Source of the DNA: an uncultured Paracoccaceae bacterium
GTDB taxonomy: Bacteria > Pseudomonadota > Alphaproteobacteria > Rhodobacterales > Rhodobacteraceae
Assembly: GCA_947496605.1 (NCBI GenBank)
Contig: CANMDF010000006.1
Coordinates: forward strand, 1 to 59,036
DNA length: 59,036 nt
Direction of reading: 5' to 3'
Position 1 is the first letter of the stretch. Every line of letters begins with the position of its first letter. The translations under genes were made by a program, and so were the position numbers. The notes under the pieces are model-generated. The model did no database searches. It was not told where the DNA came from and was given only the letters and a program-made list of their open reading frames with translations. Shown here piece by piece: positions 43,864-53,900 of this stretch.

Positions 43864-44772
43864 CTAGTAAGTTTTAAGTTGGTTCCAAGCGCGATCTACC
43901 ACGTCTTCTGGTTCGGCAGATAGCAGTCTTAATGCATGAAATTGCGAAACGATTGCATAGTCGCTTGGTGCAAGTCGGATAAGTTGCCCTGTCTCCACCC
44001 ATCGTTGTGCATAGTGATCGGGGATAAGGCTCACGTGGGTCCCCGACAAAGCAAGATAGGTTGAAAGCTCGATTGTGTCCTGCGCCACCCCTTTGCTCTG
44101 ATCCAATAGCTTTGGATCAAGGTCCTGATCAATTGGATTAAAGACGAAGCTATGCGCCGAAATTTCTGCCTCTGCCAAAGACGCCTTTAGGGCAATAGGA
44201 TCATCAATTCCGACGCATGGATGGTCTGGCGTGCAATAAAGCCCACTAATTTCCTGATAAAGCGGGATCGCCTCAAGATCGGATGGAATGGTTTCATTCC
44301 CCGCAATACCGACGATAGCGATGTCGAGTTGTTCGGCGCGCAATTCTGTTAAACAATCGAGGAAGTCATAAATACCAATCTGGATTTTCAAACGCGCGTC
44401 AGCTTGTTTTAATGTCCGGATGTGATCGACTAACGGATTATTGGGATCAGTCACCATACAATCGACAACCCCAAACCGAATGCGTCGGGAGGGTGCTTTG
44501 CCGATGTTGCGCAAACGTTGCGCGGATTTGTCGACAAGCGCCAAAATCTGGCTGGCTTCCAGCAGCACCGACTTACCCTCTGGGGTCAGTGCAAACCCCT
44601 GTGGACCGCGGTCTGCCAGGCGTAGTGCTAACCGATCCTCCAGTTTTGCAATCTGTGCGCTGATGGCGGGTTGGCTGATCCCAAGATCGCCTTGTGCTTT
44701 GGCAAATCCTCCTGCCTCTGCGACAGCTTGAAAAACCCGTAACAACCGCAGGTCAATGTCTGAAAGTTTCAT
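43864..44772 (-). CDS. LysR-family transcriptional regulator
   Basis: 302 residues. HTH at residues 1-62 (LRLLRVFQAVAEAGGFAKAQ, SQPAISAQIAKLEDRLALRL), effector domain with an unusual acidic run (IDQDLDPKLLDQSKG). Divergent from the ABC binding-protein gene at 44929, with a T-N11-A box in between, so it most likely regulates the ABC/DUF917 operon. The 43631-43863 gap before it shows no recognisable gene. Confidence 0.93.
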   Translation of the reverse strand: MKLSDIDLRLLRVFQAVAEAGGFAKAQGDLGISQPAISAQIAKLEDRLALRLADRGPQGFALTPEGKSVLLEASQILALVDKSAQRLRNIGKAPSRRIRFGVVDCMVTDPNNPLVDHIRTLKQADARLKIQIGIYDFLDCLTELRAEQLDIAIVGIAGNETIPSDLEAIPLYQEISGLYCTPDHPCVGIDDPIALKASLAEAEISAHSFVFNPIDQDLDPKLLDQSKGVAQDTIELSTYLALSGTHVSLIPDHYAQRWVETGQLIRLAPSDYAIVSQFHALRLLSAEPEDVVDRAWNQLKTY

Positions 44773-44830
44773 GCCCTTGCCTCGATCACAGCGCCCACAA
44801 AATCTATAAACCCACCCTATGTCGATTTGC

Positions 44831-44844
44831 TTATGCAGTCATAA
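44831..44844. promoter_or_regulatory. LysR box
   Basis: TTATGCAGTCATAA: inverted TTATG/CATAA with T-N11-A spacing, the classical LysR-type binding pattern, in the gap between the LysR gene and the ABC operon. Confidence 0.65.
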
Positions 44845-44928
44845 CACAATCGATATGGATAAGGACCCGGATCGAATTTAGCGTTTACGGCAATAACAAA
44901 ATCCATTCGATACCTCAGGGAGACACTC

Positions 44929-45978
44929 ATGAAAAAGACGACTTCAATGGCGACCATGGTTGGCGTGTTCATTGCCACAAGCACAACGCTGCACGCAGAA
45001 GAGCTGACCATCAGCGCGTGGGGCGGGTTCTTTGAAGAAACGCTGGCTGCAGAAATCTATCCTGGCTTTACCGCCGAAACAGGGATCGAAGTGCGCTCTA
45101 TTGCACAGCCTGAAGATTCCACTTGGATGACCCAACTAATGGCCGCCAACCGTGCTGGCCAAGCACCCGCCGATCTTTCACTGGTCGTGGATGAGGTCCT
45201 GTTTCGCGGCAATGAGGTCGGCCTTTGGGCAGAGCTGAACCCCGCCAATATGACGGGCACCGATGCGCTGATCGACGGTTATGTGAAGCTGAACGATGCA
45301 GGCAATGCCTATGCCGTTGGCGCGTTGGCCTTCTACACGACTTTCGTCACCAACACAGATTATGCCTCCGAAGTCCCTGCAAGCTGGGCCGAACTGTGGG
45401 AACCGCAGTGGGACGGCAAGCTTGGCATCGTGACAACGCCAAATTCTGGCTTGCTGGAAGTCACGGCAAAGACGTTCTTTGGTGGTTATGAGATTATGGA
45501 AACCCGAGAGGGTCTGGAGCAGGTGATCGCTAAGATTGCCGAACTTAAGCCGCAGGTCAGCCTATGGTATCGTGACGAAGGCCAATTCCAGCAATCCCTT
45601 GAATCAGGAGAGTTGAACGCGGGTCTGTATTACCACGACGTCACCATGCTTTCGATTTGGGATGGTTTGCCTGTTGCGTCCACATTTCCTGCGGAAGGCG
45701 GCATTGTGTCCGATGCCTATTGGGTCGTGCCTGCCGCGTCCGAAAACATCAGCGCGGCGGAGCAGTTCCTTGACTATATGAGCCGTCCAGAAGTGCAGGC
45801 CCAGATGGCGTTGACGATGGGTGTCGCGCCGATTGTACCACGCGACGCACTTGATCTGTCCGACGAAGACTTCGCGGCCGTTAGCAGCGACATTGAGCCA
45901 ATCCGCGTTCAGACGCACATCCACCTGCGCGAAGGTGATTGGTTGGAAACCAAGTATCAGGAAATGATCGCCCAATAA
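44929..45978 (+). CDS. ABC transporter substrate-binding protein, spermidine/putrescine (PotD) type
   Basis: 349 residues. Signal peptide MKKTTSMATMVGVFIATSTT, cleavage near LHA-EE. Mature protein opens LTISAWGGFFEETLAAE and has GNAYAVGALAFYTTFVTNTD and GLYYHDVTMLSIWDGLPVAS. Belongs to the PotD/iron-type cluster that binds polyamines, choline-like or opine-like molecules; ligand not readable. A short acidic pocket cannot be assigned. First gene of the operon through 49747. Confidence 0.9.
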   Translation: MKKTTSMATMVGVFIATSTTLHAEELTISAWGGFFEETLAAEIYPGFTAETGIEVRSIAQPEDSTWMTQLMAANRAGQAPADLSLVVDEVLFRGNEVGLWAELNPANMTGTDALIDGYVKLNDAGNAYAVGALAFYTTFVTNTDYASEVPASWAELWEPQWDGKLGIVTTPNSGLLEVTAKTFFGGYEIMETREGLEQVIAKIAELKPQVSLWYRDEGQFQQSLESGELNAGLYYHDVTMLSIWDGLPVASTFPAEGGIVSDAYWVVPAASENISAAEQFLDYMSRPEVQAQMALTMGVAPIVPRDALDLSDEDFAAVSSDIEPIRVQTHIHLREGDWLETKYQEMIAQ

Positions 45979-45990
45979 GCGACCCAGCCG

Positions 45991-46011
45991 GCGGGGCGTT
46001 CTGCGCCCCGC
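45991..46011 (+). terminator. GC-rich hairpin after binding-protein gene
   Basis: Arms GCGGGGCG / CGCCCCGC with a 5-base loop just after the binding-protein stop, no T-run. Probably an mRNA stabiliser and partial attenuator, as in the sugar and Tct operons here. Confidence 0.55.
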
Positions 46012-46055
46012 TACATCACGACCACACCACGACCGCACCAGGAAATGGGGGATTC

Positions 46056-47021
46056 ATGTCAGAACTGACGATCACCAACCTCAGCAAGTCTTTCGGCAGC
46101 TATGTCGCTCTGCGCGACATATCGCTTGATGTGAGTTCTGGCGAATTCATTTGCCTCTTGGGTGGGTCTGGCTGTGGCAAAACCACATTATTGCGTCTGA
46201 TCGCGGGTCTTGAAGTCCATGACCAAGGCACCCTTCTGCTGGGCGGTAACGACCTGACCCAGATCCCCAGCCATAAACGAAACATCGGAATGGTGTTCCA
46301 GTCGTTGGCTCTTTTCCCGCACCTCAATGTCGGGGGAAATATCGCCTACGGTATGCGCCTTGCTGGGGTACCAAAAGGTGATACGGACCCGCGTGTTAAC
46401 GCATTGTTGGATATGGTTGGGCTGTCGGGCCTTGCCAATCGGTCTGTTGCCGCACTATCGGGCGGGCAACGCCAAAGGGTCGCCATTGCCCGTGCACTTG
46501 CCTTGAAACCTGATGTGTTTTTGATGGACGAACCGTTTTCAGCACTAGATGCGGGCTTGCGCGATCAGATGCAAGAAGAGGTCAAGCGCATCCAGCGCGA
46601 TCTTGGCGTAACCACCGTTTTTGTCACCCATGATCAGCGCGAGGCGATGGCGCTTGCCGACCGGATTGTCGTGATGAACGGCGGGATCATCGAACAGGCC
46701 GGTCCGCCAGATGAGCTCTATGCGCGCCCTGCATCGCGGTTCGTCGCCGACTTTATTGGCACTAACAACATTTTTGCGGAACCCGGCAAGCCCACCATCG
46801 CTGTACGGCCAGAGGCGATCACCCTTGCTAATAAAGGTGATGGGCTGCGCGGTACAATCACCCGTCAACGCCGCCTTGGTGCGCTGATGGAACGCGAAAT
46901 TCTAGTTGGTTCGCAAACTGTGTATCAAAGCGAATTTGCGGGTCACTCCAGCGAATTTGAAGACGGTGCAGAAGTCGCCCTGTCGTGGCCTGATGACAAA
47001 GCTTGGGGTTTGCCCGAATGA
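46056..47021 (+). CDS. ABC transporter ATP-binding protein, PotA type
   Basis: 321 residues from ATG 46056. Walker A LLGGSGCGKTT, signature [15 protein letters not shown], Walker B VFLMDEPFSALD, switch VFVTHDQREAMAL, short TOBE region (AVRPEAITLA, residues about 250-320). Stop overlaps the next start (ATGA). Energises the import of the ligand of the 44929 protein. Confidence 0.94.
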   Translation: MSELTITNLSKSFGSYVALRDISLDVSSGEFICLLGGSGCGKTTLLRLIAGLEVHDQGTLLLGGNDLTQIPSHKRNIGMVFQSLALFPHLNVGGNIAYGMRLAGVPKGDTDPRVNALLDMVGLSGLANRSVAALSGGQRQRVAIARALALKPDVFLMDEPFSALDAGLRDQMQEEVKRIQRDLGVTTVFVTHDQREAMALADRIVVMNGGIIEQAGPPDELYARPASRFVADFIGTNNIFAEPGKPTIAVRPEAITLANKGDGLRGTITRQRRLGALMEREILVGSQTVYQSEFAGHSSEFEDGAEVALSWPDDKAWGLPE

Positions 47022-47863
47022 GGACCGCGCAACCATATGGACCCCGTCTAATTGGTGGCATGGCCTTCGGTGTTATGGCCGTTTTCTTTGTGATCCCACT
47101 GATCTTTATGATCATCGTCAGCTTTTATCAGCCTGACCCGATGGGGTTCTATAAGGTGGATTTTGTTTGGGAAAACTACGGCAAGTTCTTTTCCAGCTTT
47201 TATTATAAGGTCTCTTGGCGCTCACTCTATTCGGCCGTCCTTGGCGCAGTGCTGGTTGTCGCATTGGCCTTTCCACTGGTGCTTGCGATTTCAGACGTTT
47301 CGCGCAAATGGCAATTGTTCTGGATTGTTCTGCTACTGTCATTGATGTGTTTCAGCGAAGTCATCATCGGATTTGCGTGGTTGATCCTGATGTCTGAGAG
47401 TGCTGGCGTACCACGGTTCCTTGAATGGGTCGGGTTGTGGAACGATCCGCGTTCGCTTTCCCCCAGTTTCGGCGCCATGATGATCGGCCTCGTTTATCTT
47501 GGTTTTTCAATTGTCTCGCTGATCCTTTATCCTTCGGTCGCGCGCCGTGACCGCAGCATAGAAGAGGCCGCCGTGACGCTTGGCACACCGCCCGCGATGG
47601 TGTTTTTCAAAGTCCTGTTGCCAACGTTCCGAACCTCTTTAATCTCTGTCACGTTGACGATGTTTGTCTACCTGCTTGGTGTGTTCGTCATGCCAACCAT
47701 GCTGGGTCGACCCAAAGATTGGACCATGACCGTCATCATCAGCGACAAAGCACTTGGCGATGCCAACCTGCCGCTGGGTGCCGCACTGGCGGTCGTAATG
47801 CTAATCGTGACTGTCCTTGTGTTACTCCTCTCAGCTTTCGCGACGCGGGAGCGGCAAACATGA
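47018..47863 (+). CDS. ABC transporter permease, PotB type
   Basis: 281 residues from ATG 47018, which overlaps the ATPase stop; the frame is open slightly upstream. Six membrane helices and the EAA loop SIEEAAVTLGTPPAMVFFKVLLP. Stop overlaps the next permease start. Forms the membrane channel with the 47860 product. Confidence 0.93.
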   Translation: MRTAQPYGPRLIGGMAFGVMAVFFVIPLIFMIIVSFYQPDPMGFYKVDFVWENYGKFFSSFYYKVSWRSLYSAVLGAVLVVALAFPLVLAISDVSRKWQLFWIVLLLSLMCFSEVIIGFAWLILMSESAGVPRFLEWVGLWNDPRSLSPSFGAMMIGLVYLGFSIVSLILYPSVARRDRSIEEAAVTLGTPPAMVFFKVLLPTFRTSLISVTLTMFVYLLGVFVMPTMLGRPKDWTMTVIISDKALGDANLPLGAALAVVMLIVTVLVLLLSAFATRERQT

Positions 47864-48651
47864 CCATCTTGCGCAACACCTACCTTTTGCTGATCGCGGC
47901 CCTGCTGATTGCGCCGTTCATTGTTGTCATGGGTGTGTCCATTGGCGCGTCAAAAAACATCTCTTTCCCGCCCGAAGCTTTGTCGATCGCATGGTATACT
48001 GAACTGCTGACTGAGCCGGAATGGCTGCTCGCCATTGGGCGATCGTTGTTCATAGCACTTTGCGCGGGCATCATTTCGACGTCGCTTGCACTGGCAATCA
48101 ACTACGTATTGTGGCGCACGGGGTCAGGTTTTGCAAAGCTCACCTTTGCGCTTGGACTTGGTCCGTTCTTGCTTCCGCCGATCATTCTCGCCTTGGGCGC
48201 AAGCCTGTTCTGGGCCGAAGTTGGCTGGTACGGTCGCATGGAAGCGACGATCGTGTCTCATGGCGTGTTCTTCGTCACGTTGCCGCTGGTGATCATTGCG
48301 CGCGGATTCGCTGCATTGACCGATGAGGTTGTGGAGGCGGCACAAACCATGGGTGCCACGCCTACCCAAGTTTTCCGCACAATCGTCTTGCCGCTGATCG
48401 CACCCTATGTGCTGACGGGCTTCACGCTGGTCGCGATCATCAGTGTGAATGAATACCTTATCGCCAATATGATCTCGGGTTTTGTGGTTGAAACCCTCCC
48501 GATCAAAATCTTCAACAATGTGCGCTACGGCTACTCCCCCGTGGTTGCGGCGGCATCGATGTTATTTGTGGCGCTCACGGTAACTGGCTTGTTGGTTCTG
48601 TCACGTGTGACCGATCTGGTGGCGCTGTTCGGAACAGAAAAGGACGCATGA
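47860..48651 (+). CDS. ABC transporter permease, PotC type
   Basis: 263 residues from ATG 47860 (ATGA overlap with previous gene). Starts with a helix (TYLLLIAALLIAPFIVVMGV), and has the EAA loop VVEAAQTMGATPTQVFRTIVLP. Second permease of the importer. Confidence 0.93.
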   Translation: MTILRNTYLLLIAALLIAPFIVVMGVSIGASKNISFPPEALSIAWYTELLTEPEWLLAIGRSLFIALCAGIISTSLALAINYVLWRTGSGFAKLTFALGLGPFLLPPIILALGASLFWAEVGWYGRMEATIVSHGVFFVTLPLVIIARGFAALTDEVVEAAQTMGATPTQVFRTIVLPLIAPYVLTGFTLVAIISVNEYLIANMISGFVVETLPIKIFNNVRYGYSPVVAAASMLFVALTVTGLLVLSRVTDLVALFGTEKDA

Positions 48652-48652
48652 A

Positions 48653-49747
48653 ATGACTGAACTCACACGGCAAAACCTCGAAGATATCTTGCTGGGTGCG
48701 GTCATTTTGGGCGCAGGTGGCGGTGGTGATATCAGTGAAGGCATGGCGCTGATTGACCAGTGCTTGGCGGCGGGCAAGACATTTGATCTGGTCAGCGTTG
48801 ATGATGTCCCGGATGATGCACTAATTTGCACACCCTATTTACTGGGTGCAATTTCCCCGATGACGCCCGAAGAAGAACGGCTTTATGCAGGCCTGACACC
48901 CGCCAACCAACATCCGATGCTACAGGCCTACGCTGAATTTCAGGATCATCTTAAGCAGGAGTTTTACGGCACCACAGCTTGTGAGTTGGGTGGCTCAAAC
49001 ACTGCTGCTGCATTCTTTCCGGCGGTCATGAATGGGCATAAAATCATTGATGCAGATCCTGCAGGGCGTGCCGTGCCCGAAATCACCCATTCGACCTATT
49101 ACCTTGCGGGCCTGCCTGCAGCCCCGATCTATGCTGTGAACCAATTTGGCGAGTCTTTCCTGATCGATAAAGTGAAGGATGATCAGCGTGCTGAAACACT
49201 CGTGCGCGCACTGTGTCAGGTCAGCCGGAACGATATCGCGGCGATTGATCACGCATTGCCCATGCGGGTCCTGCGCGAAGTTCTGATTCCCGGCACAATT
49301 TCGAAGGCCATGAAACTGGGCGAAGTCTGGCGCAATAACGTTGCAGATAACCGGAAGGCCCCATCCGCGGTCGCAGCCGCCGGAAACGGAGCTGTGGTGT
49401 TCGAAGGCGTGGTGACACAAGTGAATTACAAAACCGATCAGGGCTTTACAGTCGGCCAAATCGATATTGCAGCGGCGAACGGCGAAACGATGCGGGTCAG
49501 TGTAAAAAATGAGAATATGGCATGCTGGTTAGACGGTGCCGTCTATGCAACTGTCCCAGATCTCATATGTCTGTTTGACAGCGATAGTGGTGCGCCCATC
49601 GCCAACCCTGATTGCCGCGCCGCGCAAGCAATCTCTGTTGTCATCCTGCCGGCCCCCAAACAATTCTTAACGGACAAGGGGCTTTCGATCTTTGGCCCGA
49701 ATTATGCCGGCATCGATGCAGCTTTTCGAACACCGCTTTTGACCTGA
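48653..49747 (+). CDS. DUF917-family protein (hydantoinase/thiohydantoin desulfurase-like)
   Basis: 364 residues, one base after the permease stop. The DUF917 signature is clear: LEDILLGAVILGAGGGGD, FYGTTACELGGSNTAAAF, DADPAGRAVPEITHSTYYL and a C-terminal FLTDKGLSIFGPNYAG. DUF917 proteins resemble part of hydantoinase/oxoprolinase, and one characterised member acts on S-methyl-thiohydantoin. Being the only enzyme in the ABC operon, it most likely acts on the imported compound; a cyclic amide such as a hydantoin is a proposal. Confidence 0.87.
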   Translation: MTELTRQNLEDILLGAVILGAGGGGDISEGMALIDQCLAAGKTFDLVSVDDVPDDALICTPYLLGAISPMTPEEERLYAGLTPANQHPMLQAYAEFQDHLKQEFYGTTACELGGSNTAAAFFPAVMNGHKIIDADPAGRAVPEITHSTYYLAGLPAAPIYAVNQFGESFLIDKVKDDQRAETLVRALCQVSRNDIAAIDHALPMRVLREVLIPGTISKAMKLGEVWRNNVADNRKAPSAVAAAGNGAVVFEGVVTQVNYKTDQGFTVGQIDIAAANGETMRVSVKNENMACWLDGAVYATVPDLICLFDSDSGAPIANPDCRAAQAISVVILPAPKQFLTDKGLSIFGPNYAGIDAAFRTPLLT

Positions 49748-49938
49748 CCAAGACTGTTCGTCGAGCAATGCTGACTTAAAAAACTGGTATCAAAAGTCGA
49801 CTTCATCATTTGTACGGTCGGGTTTGCCGTCACAGCGTGAGTTTGGTCAGGCCTCGATACGGCTGTTAACGCGAATGACGGCCTCGTCGGCTGCCGCCGC
49901 AGTATCATGAGGAGGTCTTGAATGTCTTTTATGGGCCG

Positions 49939-50526
49939 TCACCGTGTAAACTTTAGGCCAGCACCCGCATCGTGGGCGCGCTTCAATAGGTTTTCTCGCC
50001 TCGATTTCGACCCTTTAGAACCGTTAAGCAGGATGAGCTCTCGATTGGTGAACCCAAAATAGCCAAAGGTTCCATTGATCCAGCCCGTTTCGATTGCCGA
50101 AGTGTAACCCAATTCGTCCATTTCGTCAGAACGTGCGCCTGCAGGCACAAGCAAAACGCCTGTTCGTGGCCTCTGAAGAGAGATTTCCGGATCCTCAAGT
50201 TGATCGTATGCCCAGCCCCAAGACCAAACCCGATCAATCCACCCTTTCGTCATCGCGGGCATGCCCCACCAGAATAGAGGAAACACAAAACCAATTGCGT
50301 CAGCACGGCCAATCCGCGCTTGCTCAGCTAATACATCTTCGGGAGCTTGACCTGAACTGTCTCCGTTGACGTCAGCTATGGACCATCGCGGATCAAAGCC
50401 CTCAGCATGCAGGTCAGCCAACTCGGTCGTATGTCCGGCAAATTCGGCACCGGTGCAGAACTCTTTCGCTATTGCTGAAGTGAATGATGCTTGGTCAGGG
50501 TGATCAAGAATGGTGAGAACATGCAT
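49939..50526 (-). CDS. NAD(P)H dehydrogenase (quinone)-type flavodoxin-fold protein
   Basis: 195 residues from ATG 50526 (MHVLTILDHPDQASFTSAIA), the family-typical start; the frame extends 19 residues upstream without support. Flavodoxin-like FMN/FAD fold with DAIGFVFPLFWWGMPAMTKGWIDRVW, as in MdaB/NQO1-like quinone reductases. Reduces quinones by two electrons. Stands alone beside an efflux pump gene. Confidence 0.87.
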   Translation of the reverse strand: MHVLTILDHPDQASFTSAIAKEFCTGAEFAGHTTELADLHAEGFDPRWSIADVNGDSSGQAPEDVLAEQARIGRADAIGFVFPLFWWGMPAMTKGWIDRVWSWGWAYDQLEDPEISLQRPRTGVLLVPAGARSDEMDELGYTSAIETGWINGTFGYFGFTNRELILLNGSKGSKSRRENLLKRAHDAGAGLKFTR

Positions 50527-50927
50527 TTTGAACCCAAGATTGCCGATTTGGTATAAGTTATCATTGCTTGGATAGTTTTGCACCCTCAGGGAATGTTTAG
50601 AATGAGGGCTGCATGTGCCGCATGCTGATACGTCTAGATCACCGCTGTGCCCAGATGCTGCGTTGCCTGCTAGGTCCGCTGTGAGCCCAAAGTGTCACAT
50701 GCTGCAAATTTCACAGGCGTCAGCAAAGGGCGGAGCCACGTCGTTCGTTTCGGCAGCAATGCAAAGCGTGATGATCGCTCAAAGCGGTCTTTTAGTATGT
50801 GTAGCTAACGATCGTCATTCAAGCTGATACCTGTCAACTTTCGTTTTTTTCGTCGGCTTCCACGTTAGCATTTGGATTGGGCATTTACTCGAATCTTCTG
50901 CAATGCGCATTGAGATCTAAGGCAAAG
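50527..50927. other. 401-bp gap with no recognised gene
   Basis: Between the quinone-reductase gene (leftward) and the RND pump stop. I see no convincing coding frame, RNA or repeat. A degenerate parS-like sequence (50823-50838) with three mismatches to consensus lies here; I do not count it as a site. Confidence 0.5.
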
Positions 50928-53900
50928 TCAGGATGCGATAGCCGTTCTGTTGATTGGCGCAGGCTGCTTGTTGCTACTGAAGAACACATCGTACAGCACG
51001 GGTGCCGCGACCAGCGTCAGGATAGATGCGAAGGCGAGACCTCCCATGATTGTAACTGCCATTGATACAAAAAAGGCGTCTCCGAGAAGTGGGATCATTC
51101 CCATAATGGTCGTTGCTGCTGCCAGTAGCACCGGTCGCAGACGTGATGTCGAAGCCATCACGATGGCTTCCCGCAATGCTGTCCCCTCCCCGCGAACGAT
51201 GTCAATTTCTTCGACCAATACGATACCGTTTTTGATCAACATGCCCGAAAGGCTCAGTAGCCCCAAAAGTGCTGTGAACGTGAATGGGAGGCCGGCTCCC
51301 AAAAGCCCAATGGCTGCCCCATTCACTGACATCGGGACAAGCAGCCAGATAATCAATGGCTGACGCAGGGCGTTGAACAAAAGTACGGTAATAAGAACCA
51401 TGATCAATATAGTGACCGGCAATTGAGCACCAAGGCTGGCATTCGCATTTGCCGACGATTCAAATTCGCCACCCCATTCCATTTCATATCCGGCAGGCAA
51501 CGACATTGCCTCAATTGTGCTGCGCACCTCTGAGTGGACTTGTGCTGCCGTCATATCCGCAGGAATGCTCGCACCAACTGTAAGAGTTGGCACGCGGTCC
51601 AAACGGCGAATGACGGTGTTCTGCGGTTCGTAAGCAAAGCCATCGACGATCTGTTCGATTGGCAGAAGTGATGATCCGTCCTGTGTCCCAAGAACCTGAT
51701 CCATGATCCCGACGTCGGAGTTAGGCGCAACGCGGATCACAATTGGAATGGCGCGATCGCCTTCACGATATGTTCCGACGGTCACGCCATCTGTTGCAAA
51801 CAAGATCGAGTCTGCAACATCATCTCTTGTGACCCCAGCAGCTTGGCCACGTTCTGTGACATAGCGGGGCCGCAAAATAAGTTCTTGTTCGCGCCAATCT
51901 ATCCTCGGTGCCAGAATGTTCGGGGAGGCATCTGTCATTAACTCAATCGCTTGATCAGAAAGATCGCGCAGTACTTCGGGATCACTGCCCGAAAAGCGAA
52001 CCTCGATAGGGCTACCGCCACCTGGCCCAAAGACGAGCCGCTCAGTTCGGAATTCTCCCTCTGGCAAGTTCTGCGCTGCAAATGCTTCCAAGTCAGCTTG
52101 GAGCTGTGGAATGAGGTCTAGGCCCTCAGCGCGGACGATCAGATGACCATAGGCCGGGTTTGGCGGCTCGGCTCCATAGGTTAACAGGAACCTAGTTGCC
52201 CCTTGGCCGACAAATGTTGAGACTGCGACAACATCTTCGTGTTCTGCCAGATAAGCCTCAACGATCTCCATCTGGTTAGCTGTGGTCGCAATTGGTGTCC
52301 CTTGCTGCATCGTATAATGCACAAAAAACAGTGGTGTGTTGGAGTTCGGGAAAAACTGCTGCTTCACCATGCCAAAGCCGATGTAGCAGGCTGCCGTGAT
52401 CCCGATGAGGGTTGCAAGCACTAACCACCGCAGCCGAAGCGCACCGCGCAGAATGCTTGCGTAGCCTCTGAAAATCAGCCCCCCATATGGGTCGCCCCCG
52501 TCGTCCAATCCCTGCTTAAAGATGTAATGGCCTAGTAGTGGAGTCACTGAAACGGCCAAAACCCAAGACAACAGTAAGGAGATGCCGATAACAGCAAACA
52601 ATGAGAACATGAACTCACCGGTCGAATCCGGGCTCAGTCCAATGCCTGCAAACGCCATTATACCAACAACCGTTGCGCCGAGCAGAGGAATTTGGGTTTT
52701 GCCAGCGGCCTCATCTGCTGCATCTCGTGATGACTTGCCGCGACCCATCGCGATTTGCATTCCTTCGGCTACTACGATTGCGTTGTCTACCAGCATCCCC
52801 ATAGCGATAATCAACGCGCCGAGCGAAATCCGCTCCATTTCAATCGAGAATATGGCCATAAAGAGCAGCGTTCCGACCACGGTAAGCAGTAGTGTTATCC
52901 CGACTACAAGCGACGCCCGTACGCCCATAAACAGCGCGAGAACTAACACGACGATTCCGATCGACATGGCGAGATTGATCAGGAAACCGGTAGAGGACTC
53001 GTCAACAACGACATGCTGTTGATAAATCGGATGCAGATCCACTCCATATGGGATTTCTGATGCAAGTTCGGCGAGAAGTTCATCGACACGATTACCGACG
53101 TCGACGATGTTTTCGTTGCTAGCGCCAGATACACCGATCGTGAAAGCTGACTGCCCATTGTAGTGGATGATTTGCGGTGGGTTATTCTGACGCCCGCGAC
53201 TGACTTCTGCGATATCAATGAGATTTAAGAGCTCACCTCCAATACCCACTGTCAGTGCTGCAATCTCGCTGACGGAATCCAACCCCTCCGCTGGTTGGAT
53301 TTGGGTGCGTGTCTCACCTGCGTTAACGGACCCAGCCTGAGAGACTGAGTTTGACGTTGCTAGTGCCTGTCCGATGATTTGCGGATCAATGCCAAGCTGA
53401 GCGCTCAGTCCAAGGTTGGGTTCAACAAAGATCGCCTCGGGAGGCAGGCCTGCGATATCGACATCTGCGACCCCGTCAACAGTCAGTATTTCACGCCTGA
53501 GAAAGGTCGCCAGTTGGTGTCTTTCTGCGTCGCTGAAGCCATCGGATGTTATCGCGAAAAAGATGCCGTACACATCCCCGAAGCCATCATCGACGAACGG
53601 CAGGGTCGCACCGTTTGGTAGCTCATTCTGGACGTTTTGTAGCCGTTCGCGCAGTTCGGTCCAAATTGCAGGCAGTGCATCCCCGTTGATCGTATCTTCA
53701 ACCAAGACATCGATACGTGAAACTCCGGGTCGGTTGACAGACTTGATCTCACTGACCTCCGCCATCCGCTGTATTGCGGCCTCCAGGGGTTCCGATACTT
53801 CCTCGGCGACCTGCTGTGCAGATGCGCCCGGGTATTGAGTGATCACCACCGCCTGTTTGATGGTAAATGCTGGATCTTCCAGCCGGCCAAGGGCGCTGAA

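Noticed and set aside
43506..43877. Plus-strand frame over the end of the flavoprotein and the following gap
   Set aside because: Mostly a shadow of the flavoprotein gene; the 43631-43863 gap shows no recognised protein on either strand.
50823..50838. Third parS-like sequence
   Set aside because: Three of ten fixed consensus positions differ; half-site only, probably chance.
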